Source: an uncultured Microbulbifer sp. (lineage in GTDB: Bacteria > Pseudomonadota > Gammaproteobacteria > Pseudomonadales > Cellvibrionaceae). From it: a stretch of DNA of 64,000 nucleotides. Location of the stretch: contig NZ_CANNGQ010000001.1 in the NCBI RefSeq assembly GCF_947504145.1, positions 496,001 through 560,000 of the forward strand, read 5' to 3'. The position numbers were made by a program, and so were the translations under genes. Below, piece by piece: positions 16,757 to 26,588 of the stretch. Under the pieces are notes generated by a model. That model did not search any database, was not told where the DNA came from, and saw nothing but the letters and a program-made list of their open reading frames with translations. Numbering within the stretch: the first letter of the stretch is position 1; every line of letters starts with the position of its first letter.

Positions 16757-18562
16757 GTGGCCACTGATCTCTCCCATATCCGCAACTTTTCCATCATCGC
16801 CCATATCGACCACGGAAAATCCACCCTCGCCGACCGATTCATTCAGGTCTGCGGTGGCCTGACCGAACGTGAAATGGCGGCGCAGGTGCTCGACAGCATG
16901 GATATCGAGCGGGAGCGGGGCATTACCATCAAAGCCCAGAGCGTGACTCTGGACTACACCGCCCGCGACGGTAAAACCTACCAGCTGAACTTTATTGATA
17001 CCCCCGGACACGTGGACTTCTCCTACGAAGTGTCCCGCTCGCTGGCGGCCTGTGAAGGTGCGCTGCTGGTGGTGGACGCGGCCCAGGGGGTGGAAGCCCA
17101 GTCAGTAGCCAATTGCTACACCGCTATCGAGCAGGGCCTGGAAGTCATTCCGGTACTGAACAAGATGGACCTGCCCCAGGCCGAGCCGGAGCAGGTGGCG
17201 GAAGAGATCGAAGACATCATCGGTATTGATGCCACCGACGCGACCCGCTGTAGTGCCAAATCTGGCCTGGGTGTGGAAGAGGTACTGGAAGATCTGGTGC
17301 GCCTGGTGCCGCCCCCGCAAGGGGATGTAAATGCGCCGCTGCAGGCACTGATCATCGATTCCTGGTTCGACAGTTACCTGGGCGTGGTGTCGCTGGTGCG
17401 CGTCATGCAGGGCACCCTCAGCACCAAAGACAAGATTGTGACCAAATCCCTGGGCCGTACGCAGGTGGTCGACAGCGTTGGTGTGTTTACGCCAAAGCGC
17501 AAAGAGACCGGTGTTCTCCGGGCCGGCGAAGTGGGCTTTGTGGTCGCAGGTATCAAGGACATTCACGGCGCACCAGTGGGGGATACCCTGACCCACGCCA
17601 AGGGCGCCGAGGACGTACAGATGCTGCCCGGCTTCCAGAAAGTGAAGCCTCAGGTCTACGCGGGTCTGTTCCCGGTCAGCTCCGACGACTACGAAGCCTT
17701 CCGCGATGCCCTCGACAAGTTGTCCCTGAACGATGCCTCCCTGTTTTACGAGCCGGAAACCTCTGACGCACTCGGCTTCGGTTTCCGCTGCGGCTTCCTG
17801 GGGATGCTGCACATGGAGATCATCCAGGAGCGCCTGGAGCGCGAGTACGACCTGGACCTGATTACTACCGCGCCGACTGTGGTGTATGAAGTGCAACTGA
17901 CCAACGGTGATCTGGTCAATATGGACAACCCCTCGCGCATGCCCGACCTGGGTATGATCGAGGAGATGCGCGAACCGATTGTGGAGGCCAGTATTCTGGT
18001 TCCGCAGGATTACCTGGGCAACGTGATCACCCTGTGTGTGGAGAAGCGCGGTATCCAGAAGGATATGCAGTATGTGGGTGGCCAGGTTTCCCTGCGCTAC
18101 GAGCTGCCCATGAGTGAAGTGGTGATGGATTTCTTCGACCGTTTGAAGTCCGTGAGCCGTGGTTTTGCGTCACTGGATTACAGCTTTGTGCGTTTTGACG
18201 CGGCAAAACTGGTGCGCCTTGATATTCTGATCAACGGTGAACGGGTGGATGCTCTGGCGGTCATTCTGCACCGGGACAACGCCCAGCAGCGCGGCCGCGC
18301 CCTCGCCGACAAGATGAAAGAGCTGATTCCGCGCCAGATGTTCGATGTGGCGATCCAGGCGGCCATTGGTGGCCAGGTGATCGCCCGTACTACCGTTAAG
18401 GCACTGCGCAAGAACGTAACTGCCAAGTGTTACGGTGGCGACGTCAGCCGTAAGAAAAAGCTGCTTGAGAAGCAGAAAGCCGGTAAACGCCGTATGAAGC
18501 AGCTGGGCAGGGTTGAGGTGCCTCAGGATGCCTTCCTGGCGGTGCTGAAAGTAGACAGCTGA
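16757..18562 (+). CDS. lepA: Elongation factor 4 (LepA)
   Basis: A 601-residue translational GTPase. The G1 motif is [11 protein letters not shown]2/G3 include '[10 protein letters not shown]' and 'DTPGHVDF', and G4 is NKMD. The C-terminal LepA-specific domain ends '[20 protein letters not shown]'. EF4 back-translocates or remodels ribosomes and helps initiation and assembly under stress. Translation starts at GTG 16757. The lepA-lepB order is the classic one. Confidence 0.98.
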   Translation: MATDLSHIRNFSIIAHIDHGKSTLADRFIQVCGGLTEREMAAQVLDSMDIERERGITIKAQSVTLDYTARDGKTYQLNFIDTPGHVDFSYEVSRSLAACEGALLVVDAAQGVEAQSVANCYTAIEQGLEVIPVLNKMDLPQAEPEQVAEEIEDIIGIDATDATRCSAKSGLGVEEVLEDLVRLVPPPQGDVNAPLQALIIDSWFDSYLGVVSLVRVMQGTLSTKDKIVTKSLGRTQVVDSVGVFTPKRKETGVLRAGEVGFVVAGIKDIHGAPVGDTLTHAKGAEDVQMLPGFQKVKPQVYAGLFPVSSDDYEAFRDALDKLSLNDASLFYEPETSDALGFGFRCGFLGMLHMEIIQERLEREYDLDLITTAPTVVYEVQLTNGDLVNMDNPSRMPDLGMIEEMREPIVEASILVPQDYLGNVITLCVEKRGIQKDMQYVGGQVSLRYELPMSEVVMDFFDRLKSVSRGFASLDYSFVRFDAAKLVRLDILINGERVDALAVILHRDNAQQRGRALADKMKELIPRQMFDVAIQAAIGGQVIARTTVKALRKNVTAKCYGGDVSRKKKLLEKQKAGKRRMKQLGRVEVPQDAFLAVLKVDS

Positions 18563-18651
18563 TATCTGGCCTGAATAGACTTGGTGCCCCGGTGGTTTGA
18601 CCGGGGCGATGGAAGACGATCGATAAGAACCCGTCAGAAAGAGACGTTTGA

Positions 18652-19428
18652 ATGGATATCAATTTTCCCCTTATTTTGCTGTTGCTGGTGGTGGTGACAG
18701 GGGTTATCTGGCTGATGGACCTTTTGTTTCTGGCCCGCGGGCGCAAAGCCCGCTCCGCCAAGGGGCAGCAGGAGCAGGAACCGGTGGTGGTGGAGTACGC
18801 CAAGTCCTTCTTCCCGGTTCTGGCAATCGTATTCGTGTTGCGTTCCTTCCTGGTAGAACCCTTCCAGATTCCGTCGGCTTCCATGGATCCCACCCTGCAG
18901 GTAGGGGATTTCATTCTGGTCAACAAATACGCCTATGGGCTGCGCCTACCGGTGTCCCGTACCAAGGTGCTGAATATCGGTGAGCCCAAGCGCGGCGACG
19001 TGATGGTGTTTTTCCCGCCGCACGCCAATGAAACCTACTACATCAAGCGCGTCATCGGCCTGCCGGGAGACCAGATTCGGGTGGTCAATAACCAGCTGTT
19101 CATCAACGGCAAGCCGGCACCCCAGGAGCTGATCCAGGCGCTGCCTCCGGGCAACCCGCAGAAAGAGTTCCTGTGGGAAGAGATTGATGGCGAGCGCCAC
19201 CTGATGGCCAAGCAGGTCAATCCGAGCGTTTACGGCAATATTCGCACTCTGGTGGTCCCCGAAGGGCACTACTTCATGATGGGCGATAACCGGGACAACA
19301 GCCTGGACAGCCGCAAATGGGGCTTCGTACCGGAGAAAGACATCGTCGGCAAAGCCTTTGCAATCTGGATGCATTGGGACAAACTATTGAGCCTGCCCAG
19401 CTTCGACCGGGTAGGCGGCATCGATTAG
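18652..19428 (+). CDS. lepB: Signal peptidase I
   Basis: A 258-residue signal peptidase. Two N-terminal membrane helices lie at about residues 5-27 and 53-67. The nucleophile is Ser-77 in 'PSASMDP' and the general base is Lys-132 in 'YIKRVIG'. Box E 'GDNRDNSLDSRKWGFV' is present near residue 208. It removes signal peptides from exported proteins at the outer face of the inner membrane. It lies 89 bases after lepA and ahead of DUF4845 and rnc. Confidence 0.98.
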   Translation: MDINFPLILLLLVVVTGVIWLMDLLFLARGRKARSAKGQQEQEPVVVEYAKSFFPVLAIVFVLRSFLVEPFQIPSASMDPTLQVGDFILVNKYAYGLRLPVSRTKVLNIGEPKRGDVMVFFPPHANETYYIKRVIGLPGDQIRVVNNQLFINGKPAPQELIQALPPGNPQKEFLWEEIDGERHLMAKQVNPSVYGNIRTLVVPEGHYFMMGDNRDNSLDSRKWGFVPEKDIVGKAFAIWMHWDKLLSLPSFDRVGGID

Positions 19429-19522
19429 GAATCGGTGCCCGTCGCGGCAGTGGCTGTTTCACCGCTACCGTGAACAGGGAAACCAGGGACCGGCGTTAAT
19501 AACGATAAAACGGTACTACACA

Positions 19523-19969
19523 ATGGCTTTACAACAACGTACGCCGCTGGCCGCCCAGCGGGGCATGAGTTACTGGGGCTGGCTGTTTGTGATTGCAGTG
19601 TTCGGTTTCGGCCTGACAATTGTGTCCAAAATGGGCCCGGCTTATATCGATGCGCATTTTGTGGAAGAGGGTCTGGTGACCCTGTCCAAGCAGAACGGCA
19701 TTCGTGAAATGAGCAATTCTGAGATCAAGCGCGAGCTGGATCGGTTCTTTACCATCAACAATGTGCGCGGCGAGCCGGCGCAGTCGGTAAAGATTATCCG
19801 CGGTGCCGACAGCACCCTGGTGAGCATTAATTACGAGCTGCGTCAGCCCCTGTTTCACAATGTGGACGTGGTGATGCAGTTTGACAAACAACTGAATACT
19901 GCCAAACCCGAGCTTTGCTGTGAGCCGTTGGTGGATCTTGAGCAGTTTCGCAAGCGAGACGATTACTGA
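19523..19969 (+). CDS. DUF4845 small membrane protein
   Basis: A 148-residue protein with one N-terminal membrane helix ('GMSYWGWLFVIAVFGFGLTI', about residues 15-34) and a periplasmic domain containing 'YIDAHFVEEGL' and 'VRGEPAQSVKI'. This matches the DUF4845 family, which almost always sits between lepB and rnc in gammaproteobacteria. Its function is unknown. The constant position suggests a link to protein secretion or to RNase III expression, but that is inference. Only 3 bases separate its stop from rnc. Confidence 0.88.
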   Translation: MALQQRTPLAAQRGMSYWGWLFVIAVFGFGLTIVSKMGPAYIDAHFVEEGLVTLSKQNGIREMSNSEIKRELDRFFTINNVRGEPAQSVKIIRGADSTLVSINYELRQPLFHNVDVVMQFDKQLNTAKPELCCEPLVDLEQFRKRDDY

Positions 19970-19972
19970 CCG

Positions 19973-20653
19973 GTGACAGACCTCCATCTGCAACGACTGG
20001 GCAACCGCCTGGGGTATCAATTTGCCCGGGCGGACCTGCTCTCCCTGGCACTGACCCACCGCTCCCACGGCAGCCGCAACAACGAGCGGCTGGAATTCCT
20101 CGGCGATTCCATCCTCGGGTTTACCATCAGTGCTGCGCTGTTTGAAAAATTCCCCGATGGCCGCGAAGGCCAGATGAGCCGTCTGCGTGCGCAACTGGTG
20201 AGTGGGGAAACTCTGGCCAAACTGGCGCGCGAGCTGGAGTTGGGGGAGTGCCTGCGCCTCGGCGAAGGCGAAATGAAAAGTGGTGGCCATCGCCGCGCGT
20301 CCATCCTTGCGGACGCGGTGGAGGCCATTATCGGTGCCATCTACCTGGATGCTGGCCTCGAAGCGGCGCGGGAGCGCGTGTTGGCCTGGTTTGCCTCGCG
20401 TCTGCAAAACCTGTCTCTGGAAACCGACAAAGACCCCAAAACCCGCCTGCAGGAATGGCTGCAGGCGCGTCAGAAGCCATTGCCGGACTACCGGGTTGTG
20501 GATATCGGCGGCGAAGAGCACTCCCAGCAGTTTGTGGTGGAGTGCCGTGTGGCGGGGCTGAATGCACCGGTGCGCGGTACCGCCGGTAACCGCCGGGCCG
20601 CCGAAAAGGCCGCCGCCACTGAAGCCTACGCTCGACTGACCGGGCAGGGCTGA
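19973..20653 (+). CDS. rnc: Ribonuclease III
   Basis: A 226-residue RNase III. The catalytic signature [10 protein letters not shown] (residues 37-46, with Glu-41 and Asp-45) and the downstream acidic residues in the RIIID domain are present. The C-terminal double-stranded RNA-binding domain starts near residue 155. It processes rRNA precursors and structured mRNAs. It starts at GTG 19973, tightly coupled to the DUF4845 gene, with era following. Confidence 0.97.
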   Translation: MTDLHLQRLGNRLGYQFARADLLSLALTHRSHGSRNNERLEFLGDSILGFTISAALFEKFPDGREGQMSRLRAQLVSGETLAKLARELELGECLRLGEGEMKSGGHRRASILADAVEAIIGAIYLDAGLEAARERVLAWFASRLQNLSLETDKDPKTRLQEWLQARQKPLPDYRVVDIGGEEHSQQFVVECRVAGLNAPVRGTAGNRRAAEKAAATEAYARLTGQG

Positions 20654-20743
20654 CTCTATAATCTGCATCAGTATCAAATGCCCATTTTTGACGCAGGCCC
20701 TGAAGTGGCCTGTGCGAAGGCCGAAACGGCCCGGAGATTTCCC

Positions 20744-21655
20744 TTGAGCGATTCAGACACCTCGCCCACCCGCTGCGGATACGTGGCTATCGTCGGCCGC
20801 CCCAATGTGGGCAAGTCCACCCTGTTGAACCATATGCTGGGGCAGAAGATCTGCATCACCTCGCGCAAGCCCCAGACCACCCGCCACAATATGCTCGGTA
20901 TCAAAACCGAAGGTGCCAACCAGATTGTATTTGTGGATACTCCGGGGCTGCACGCGGGGGAAGAGAAGGCCATCAACCGCTATATGAACCGGGCGGCCAT
21001 CAGCTCCACCCGCGATGTGGATGTGGTGGTGTTCGTGGTGGAGCGCGCGCGCTGGACCGAGGGTGACGAGCTGGTGGCGCAGAAACTGCGTGGCCTCAAG
21101 TGCCCGCTGATCATTGCCATCAATAAGGTGGATCAGCTGGAAGACAAAAACGAACTGCTGCCGCAACTGCAGGCCCTCTCTGAGCGCTTCCCGGAAGCGG
21201 AAGTTGTGCCGCTGTCCGCATTGCGGGGTGCCAACCTGCAGGCGCTGGAAGACGTGATTGTCGAGCGCCTGCCGGAAGGGGTGCACTTCTTCGAGGAAGA
21301 CCAGATCACCGACCGCAGCTCCCGTTTCCTGGCCGCAGAGATTATTCGCGAGAAGGTTATGCGTCAGCTGGGTGCTGAAATTCCTTACTCGGTGACGGTG
21401 GAAGTGGAGGAGTTTTCCCAGGAGGAAAAAATTCTGCATATCAGCGCCGCCATTCTGGTAGAGCGCAATGGACAGAAGCGCATCCTGATTGGTACCAAGG
21501 GCGAGCGTATCAAGCAGATTGGTCAGCAGGCGCGCCTGGATATGGAGCGCCTGTTCGACACCAAGGTGATGCTCAACCTGTGGGTGAAGGTGAAGTCCGG
21601 CTGGTCTGACGACGAGCGCGCTCTGCGCAGTCTCGGATACGTCGACAAGCGCTGA
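20744..21655 (+). CDS. era: GTPase Era
   Basis: Era GTPase with P-loop GRPNVGKST, switch motif 'DTPGLH', NKVD and 'SALRG', followed by a KH RNA-binding domain with '[12 protein letters not shown]'. It binds the 3' end of 16S rRNA and aids 30S maturation. I place the start at TTG 20744, 8 bases after CGGAG, giving a 303-residue protein of normal length. An in-frame ATG at 20678 would add 22 unusual residues and lacks a good ribosome site. Confidence 0.95.
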   Translation: MSDSDTSPTRCGYVAIVGRPNVGKSTLLNHMLGQKICITSRKPQTTRHNMLGIKTEGANQIVFVDTPGLHAGEEKAINRYMNRAAISSTRDVDVVVFVVERARWTEGDELVAQKLRGLKCPLIIAINKVDQLEDKNELLPQLQALSERFPEAEVVPLSALRGANLQALEDVIVERLPEGVHFFEEDQITDRSSRFLAAEIIREKVMRQLGAEIPYSVTVEVEEFSQEEKILHISAAILVERNGQKRILIGTKGERIKQIGQQARLDMERLFDTKVMLNLWVKVKSGWSDDERALRSLGYVDKR

Positions 21656-21672
21656 CCCGCCGCGGAGAACAC

Positions 21673-22488
21673 GTGCAGCAGCTGCCCCCGCAACCAGCGT
21701 ATATTCTGCACTCCCGGCCGTTTCGTGACTCGAGCCTGATTCTGGAGCTGCTCACGCCGGATTACGGGCGCATCGCCTGTATTGCCAAGGGCGCGCGGCG
21801 CGACAAGCAGCGCCGCCAGCGCGCGCTGCAACCCTTTTCCCCTCTGTTGGTGACCCTGCTCGGGCGTCACGACCTCAAAACCCTCGGTCCCCTGGAAAAC
21901 GCCGGTCAATCCCTGTGGCTCAAGGGCAGGGCCGTATATGCGGGCCTGTATGCCAACGAGTTGCTGGTGCGCCTGATGCCGGAAGGGGAAAGCCTGTTGT
22001 CGGTGTTTGTCGCCTATCAGCAACTTCTGGATGCGCTGTCGGGGGTTTCCGGAGAACGCAGCTCGGACCTGGAATTACCCTTGCGGCAGTTCGAATTGCA
22101 CCTGTTGCGGTCGCTGGGGAGCTGCCCTGAGCTTGGGTTCAGTCCGTCTGAAAACGGCGTGGTTCGCGAGCAGGCCGTTTATCGCCTGACCGCAGAAGAC
22201 GGCTTTGTGCCGGTGGTGATTCCGCCGGGGCAGAGGTTGCGTGTGGAGGATTTTCACGGTGTACAGCTACTGGAAATGGCGCAGCTGCTGGATACAGACG
22301 GCCAGTATTCAGAGGGCGATGGCGCAGTTCACCCGCAGGTACTGGCCGGCGATACCCTTGATAGCAGCCCCTCCGACGACACCATGGCCGCCGCCAAACG
22401 CCTGACCCGGCTGTTGCTGCAGCCGTTGCTGGGCAGTCGCCCCCTGAAAAGCCGCGAGCTGTTCCGCCAGGTGTATTGCGACGGCTAA
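21673..22488 (+). CDS. recO: DNA repair protein RecO
   Basis: A 271-residue RecO. The N-terminal OB fold ('YILHSRPFRDSSLILELLTPDYGRIACIAKGARR') is followed by the helical domain with 'YANELLVRLMPEGE' and the ending 'LKSRELFRQVY'. The zinc-binding cysteines of some RecO proteins are absent, as in other gammaproteobacteria. RecO loads RecA onto SSB-coated DNA with RecR. It starts at GTG 21673 after GGAGAA and is the last gene of the lepA-recO run. It converges with the hybrid kinase gene, 43 bases away. Confidence 0.96.
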   Translation: MQQLPPQPAYILHSRPFRDSSLILELLTPDYGRIACIAKGARRDKQRRQRALQPFSPLLVTLLGRHDLKTLGPLENAGQSLWLKGRAVYAGLYANELLVRLMPEGESLLSVFVAYQQLLDALSGVSGERSSDLELPLRQFELHLLRSLGSCPELGFSPSENGVVREQAVYRLTAEDGFVPVVIPPGQRLRVEDFHGVQLLEMAQLLDTDGQYSEGDGAVHPQVLAGDTLDSSPSDDTMAAAKRLTRLLLQPLLGSRPLKSRELFRQVYCDG

Positions 22489-22531
22489 GGCTGGGTTTTC
22501 CCTGGGCCGTTTTTTCTGTTCTTCAGATTTT

Positions 22532-25411
22532 CTACGCTGTCTCAACCTCGAGACCAAACAGGGCTTCCAGGTCCTGGTCCGCGGCCCAGTCGCGCAGGCT
22601 GCGGATTTCCTTGCGTACCAATTCATAGGCGCTCTCGAGCGCCTCACCATCGATACTGGCTTCACTTTCCTCCTGAATAGGACGCAACAGCTCCTGCAGT
22701 TGCTCCGTAGCCGTGCGCAGGCGCGGCACACCGCAGTAGCAGCACCCACCGTGCAGGCGGTGCACAAGTTCAAACAGGCCCTGGTACTCGCTTTCCTGGT
22801 ATAGGCGCGAGAGCTCCTGCTCATCGTCATGCAGGCCTTTCAGTAGCATGCGCAGAAGATCCCGGGCCAGGCTCGGATCCTGGTTGGCAAGATTGAGGCC
22901 CTCGCCAATATCCACCAGTCGCGGCCCGGTCAGAGTGGTCATCTGTTCGTACTCACTGGGCGCATAGATTTCCATCCAGCGTTTTACCGTGTGGGACAGT
23001 TGGGATTCGCTGACCGGTTTGCTGAGGTAGTCGTCCAGGCCGGCACTGAGCAAGCGAGATTTTTCCTCCGTACCGACATGGGCGGTGAGGGCGATGATCG
23101 GAGTGCGTCGGCCGGACTCTTCCTCGCGGATTTTCGCAGTGGTGGCTATGCCATCCATCCCCGGCATCTGAATATCCATGAAAATCATGTCGAAATGCTG
23201 GTCTCGCCAGAGATCGAGCGCTTCCTCTCCGCTGGATGCCACTACAACTTCGACATGTTGTGCGCGCAAAAACTCGCCCATTAACAGCCGGTTAGCTTCG
23301 TAATCGTCTACCGCAAGTACACGGGGTTTTGCGGGCCAGGGTAGGCTGGGGAAGCTGCCGGTCTGCGGGCGGGACTGGGCCTGGTGGGGCACGGCCCGCT
23401 TCAGTGCGCGCAGCAGACCATCGCGGCTCACCGGTTTACCCAGGAATGCCAGTACGCGGGTGCGCAGTGCGTCATAACAGCGGCGCAGGTCCACCGGAGA
23501 GCCCTGGATGATCACGCGGCACTGATAGGTATCGACCAACTGCTGAACGGTCGGGATAAACGATTCAAAGTCTCCCTCGGCAACCGCCGTATCGATGATC
23601 AGTGCATCGGGCATGGCATCGTGTCGCCACATCTGCTCGATCGCGGGTACCAGGTTTTCCCCTTCGCTGTGCTCCAGCGGCTCTGCCTGCCAGTGGCTCA
23701 GCTGCTGACCGATCTGCTGGCGGGTCATGGGGTTCGGATCTACCAGCAGCAAGCGGCACCCGGGGAATTGCTCGCGGGTCACGGCAGTGCGGTTGCGGTC
23801 GATGGTCAGCGGCAACTGAACCCAGTAGGAACAGCCTCCCTGTTCATTCTCCTCGATGCTCAGTTCACCTTTCATGGTCTGCACCAGGCTGCGGGCAATA
23901 CCCAGCCCCATGCCGTTGTTGGTCATCTGCTGTGGCGGCTTGTTACTGAGTAATTGCTTGAGTTCCCGGCGCCCCTGTTCGTCGCAGCGCGCGCCGTTGT
24001 CGACGATACCGATGCGCACGGTGAGCTCGGATTCCTTGCCGCTTTGGACGGTGATGCGCACCGGAATACTGCCGTTTTCCGAACAGCGGATGGCGGTGCT
24101 GACCAGGTTTGTGAAGATCTGTTTGATGCGCAGTGGGTCGCCAATCTGAGAGGGTGGTAACTGCGGGTCCACAAAGGGCACCAGTTCCAGATTGTGTTCG
24201 TAACCATAGGGCGCCAGGATCTGGAGGGTTTCTTCCAGCACCTGCCCCAGGTTCATCGGGCTGTGGTCCAGTACCAGGTTGCCGGACTCGATACGGGAGA
24301 AGTCGAGAATATCGTTGATGGTAGTGAGCAGGCTTTCAGACGAGCGCAGGATGGTCTGCAGGTAATCCTGTTGTAGCTGGTCAACCTCAGTTTTCAGCAG
24401 CAGGTTGGTAAAGCCGATGATGCCATTGAGCGGAGTGCGGATTTCGTGACTGGTATTGGCCAGGAAGGTGGATTTCACCCGGCTGTTTTCCACGGCTTTT
24501 TTGCGTGCGAGCTCCAGCTCGATATTCTGCTCTTCCATGGCATCCAGTGACTGGCGCAGGTCTTCCATGGATTGGTGCAGGCTCTCCTGATAGTCCCGGT
24601 GGTACTCGGCCAGGTTATCGGCCATCAAGTTGATTTCTTCGGAAAGTTGGGAAAGCTCAACGTTTTTGGAATGAGCGGTGCGCGCATTGAACTTTCCCTG
24701 GCCGATTGCACGCAGGGAATCTTTGAAGCGCTCCAGACTTCGGGAGGCGCGCTCCGAAAGTGCCACCGCCCACACCAGAGCGATCAGCGAACAGATGATC
24801 AGCCCTACCAGGCCGATCAGGGCTACCTGATAGGTGCCAACCAGGAAATAAGGGCGGTGGAGCTCAATGGCGAGCCAGCAATTGGCGTCTTCGCCACGCA
24901 GGGGTTGCAGCACTTGCAGGCTTTGCAGGTCTTCGAATACGTGGGCCTGCTTACCGCGAAGCTCGTCTGCGGTAAAAGCGGTGCGCGGACGCGGGCCGAC
25001 ACTGGAAATCAGTTTGAATTCCTCTCTGCCCTCCGCATTGAGATCGGCGCGATAAAGCTGCACCGAGCGGATCATGTCCCGTTCCAGCATCAGCGCCATC
25101 AGGCTCTTGTCGAGCCATTCGATACGGGCTTCAAACGAGTGGCCATCGCTGAGGTGGATCAGTTCCACCAATTGTTCGGCGCTGGCGCGACCATGGCCGA
25201 GCAGCAGGTCGCGGCGGTCGCTCATCTGTTGCAGGGTAAACAGCAGGCAAAGCAATATAGACAGGATCAGCGCTGGCGCCATGGTGTAGCGGAACAAGAT
25301 GGCGCGCAGGGATAAGCGGCGGCGCTTTCTGCGGCGGCCGGCAGAAGTAGATACCGTCTCTTCCACTTGGGTGCTTGCGTCTGTTTGGGGGGCGTGGGCC
25401 ATGGCAATCAT
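22532..25411 (-). CDS. gacS: GacS/BarA-type hybrid sensor histidine kinase
   Basis: A 959-residue hybrid kinase. TM1 is at about residues 45-62, a periplasmic sensor follows, and TM2 lies at about 194-217. A HAMP linker leads to HisKA with His-322 (NTSHEIRTPLNG) and a HATPase domain (about 430-555). A first, divergent receiver (about 560-685) precedes a canonical receiver (about 705-825, 'MDIQMPGMDG'), and the protein ends in an HPt domain with 'VHRLHGGCCYCGVPRL'. This is the GacS/BarA phosphorelay that signals to GacA and small regulatory RNAs. The frame stays open up to 25753, but that overlaps the divergent cysM, so ATG 25411 (or 25402) is chosen. No strong ribosome site is visible. Confidence 0.92.
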   Translation of the reverse strand: MIAMAHAPQTDASTQVEETVSTSAGRRRKRRRLSLRAILFRYTMAPALILSILLCLLFTLQQMSDRRDLLLGHGRASAEQLVELIHLSDGHSFEARIEWLDKSLMALMLERDMIRSVQLYRADLNAEGREEFKLISSVGPRPRTAFTADELRGKQAHVFEDLQSLQVLQPLRGEDANCWLAIELHRPYFLVGTYQVALIGLVGLIICSLIALVWAVALSERASRSLERFKDSLRAIGQGKFNARTAHSKNVELSQLSEEINLMADNLAEYHRDYQESLHQSMEDLRQSLDAMEEQNIELELARKKAVENSRVKSTFLANTSHEIRTPLNGIIGFTNLLLKTEVDQLQQDYLQTILRSSESLLTTINDILDFSRIESGNLVLDHSPMNLGQVLEETLQILAPYGYEHNLELVPFVDPQLPPSQIGDPLRIKQIFTNLVSTAIRCSENGSIPVRITVQSGKESELTVRIGIVDNGARCDEQGRRELKQLLSNKPPQQMTNNGMGLGIARSLVQTMKGELSIEENEQGGCSYWVQLPLTIDRNRTAVTREQFPGCRLLLVDPNPMTRQQIGQQLSHWQAEPLEHSEGENLVPAIEQMWRHDAMPDALIIDTAVAEGDFESFIPTVQQLVDTYQCRVIIQGSPVDLRRCYDALRTRVLAFLGKPVSRDGLLRALKRAVPHQAQSRPQTGSFPSLPWPAKPRVLAVDDYEANRLLMGEFLRAQHVEVVVASSGEEALDLWRDQHFDMIFMDIQMPGMDGIATTAKIREEESGRRTPIIALTAHVGTEEKSRLLSAGLDDYLSKPVSESQLSHTVKRWMEIYAPSEYEQMTTLTGPRLVDIGEGLNLANQDPSLARDLLRMLLKGLHDDEQELSRLYQESEYQGLFELVHRLHGGCCYCGVPRLRTATEQLQELLRPIQEESEASIDGEALESAYELVRKEIRSLRDWAADQDLEALFGLEVETA

Positions 25412-25604
25412 CGATGTTGTGTTATTTTTGTCCGATTCTACGCCTGCTGGCCACAGATACCACCCTGCAATGCGGGGTTTTTGCGGCGATTGTACCGCTG
25501 GCCGGGTTGGCGAATTCGCAGCTGCGGCGGCTCGGAGGTAGAATGTGCGCCCGCTCAGTCTCGTGAGCAGCCCCATGAAGAGTCCGGTGGATCCGAAGTT
25601 GACT

Positions 25605-26519
25605 ATGGAATACCCAACAATTGCCGATTGTGTCGGCAATACGCCGCTGGTGCGATTGCAGCGCCTGCAGGGCGATACCTCCAATACCATCCTGCTCAAA
25701 TTGGAGGGCAACAATCCTGCAGGTTCGGTCAAGGATCGGCCAGCCCTGTCCATGATCGGCCGCGCAGAAGCCCGCGGTCAGATTCGCCCGGGAGACACTT
25801 TGATCGAAGCGACCAGCGGCAATACTGGCATTGCGCTGGCTATGGCCGCGGCGATCAAAGGTTACCGACTGATCCTGATCATGCCGGCAAGTGCCACCGA
25901 TGAGCGCAAGGCGGCTATGACGGCCTACGGTGCCGAATTGATCCTGGTGACCGCCGAGCAGGGGATGGAAGGCGCGCGGGATCTGGCACTGCAAATGCAG
26001 GAGGAAGGACAGGGGCTGGTGCTTGATCAGTTCTCAAATCTGGACAACCCCAGCGCGCATATCGAGACCACCGGGCCGGAAATCTGGCGGCAGACCGGTG
26101 GGCAGATCACGCATTTCGTGTCCTCTATGGGCACCACCGGCACCATCATGGGTTGTGGCCGCTATCTCAAACAGCAGAACCCGGATATCCAGGTTGTCGG
26201 TCTGCAGCCTACAGAGGGCTCGGCTATTCCCGGAATCCGGCGCTGGCCCCAGGCGTATCTGCCGAAAATCTTTGTGCCGGAAGAAGTAGACCGGGTGATG
26301 GATATCAGTCAGAAAGAGGCTGAGGAAATGACCCGCCGCCTGGCGCGGGAAGAGGGGATCTTCTGTGGCGTTTCCTCCGGCGGCGCGGTGGCGGGTGCGC
26401 TGCGTGTGTCCGGGCAAGTGAAAAATGCCACCATCGTCGCCATCATCTGTGATCGCGGTGACCGCTATCTTTCATCGGGTCTGTTTAACGCAGATTCGGC
26501 TGAGGATTCACCGGAGTAA
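25605..26519 (+). CDS. cysM: Cysteine synthase B
   Basis: A PLP-dependent O-acetylserine sulfhydrylase of the CysM branch. It begins MEYPTIADCVGNTPLVRLQR, with the PLP Lys-43 in 'NPAGSVKDR', the 'EATSGNTGIALA' loop and the 'SSMGTTGTIMG' phosphate-binding loop. It makes cysteine from O-acetylserine with sulfide or thiosulfate. ATG 25605 gives the usual 304 residues; ATG 25575 would add ten. It is divergent from gacS and lies just before relA, an order also seen in Pseudomonas. Confidence 0.95.
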   Translation: MEYPTIADCVGNTPLVRLQRLQGDTSNTILLKLEGNNPAGSVKDRPALSMIGRAEARGQIRPGDTLIEATSGNTGIALAMAAAIKGYRLILIMPASATDERKAAMTAYGAELILVTAEQGMEGARDLALQMQEEGQGLVLDQFSNLDNPSAHIETTGPEIWRQTGGQITHFVSSMGTTGTIMGCGRYLKQQNPDIQVVGLQPTEGSAIPGIRRWPQAYLPKIFVPEEVDRVMDISQKEAEEMTRRLAREEGIFCGVSSGGAVAGALRVSGQVKNATIVAIICDRGDRYLSSGLFNADSAEDSPE

Positions 26520-26588
26520 GGCGCCGGGTTTACACCATACACATGATACTGACGTATTCTTTTTTTGTTCTGACCGCGAGTTAATACA

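Noticed and set aside
19529-20677. Long antisense frame across DUF4845 and rnc (382 codons)
   Set aside because: It covers two firm genes on the other strand and shows no domain; a bias artefact.
25412-25753. N-terminal extension of the hybrid kinase
   Set aside because: It would overlap the cysM promoter and start, and the added residues do not resemble GacS.
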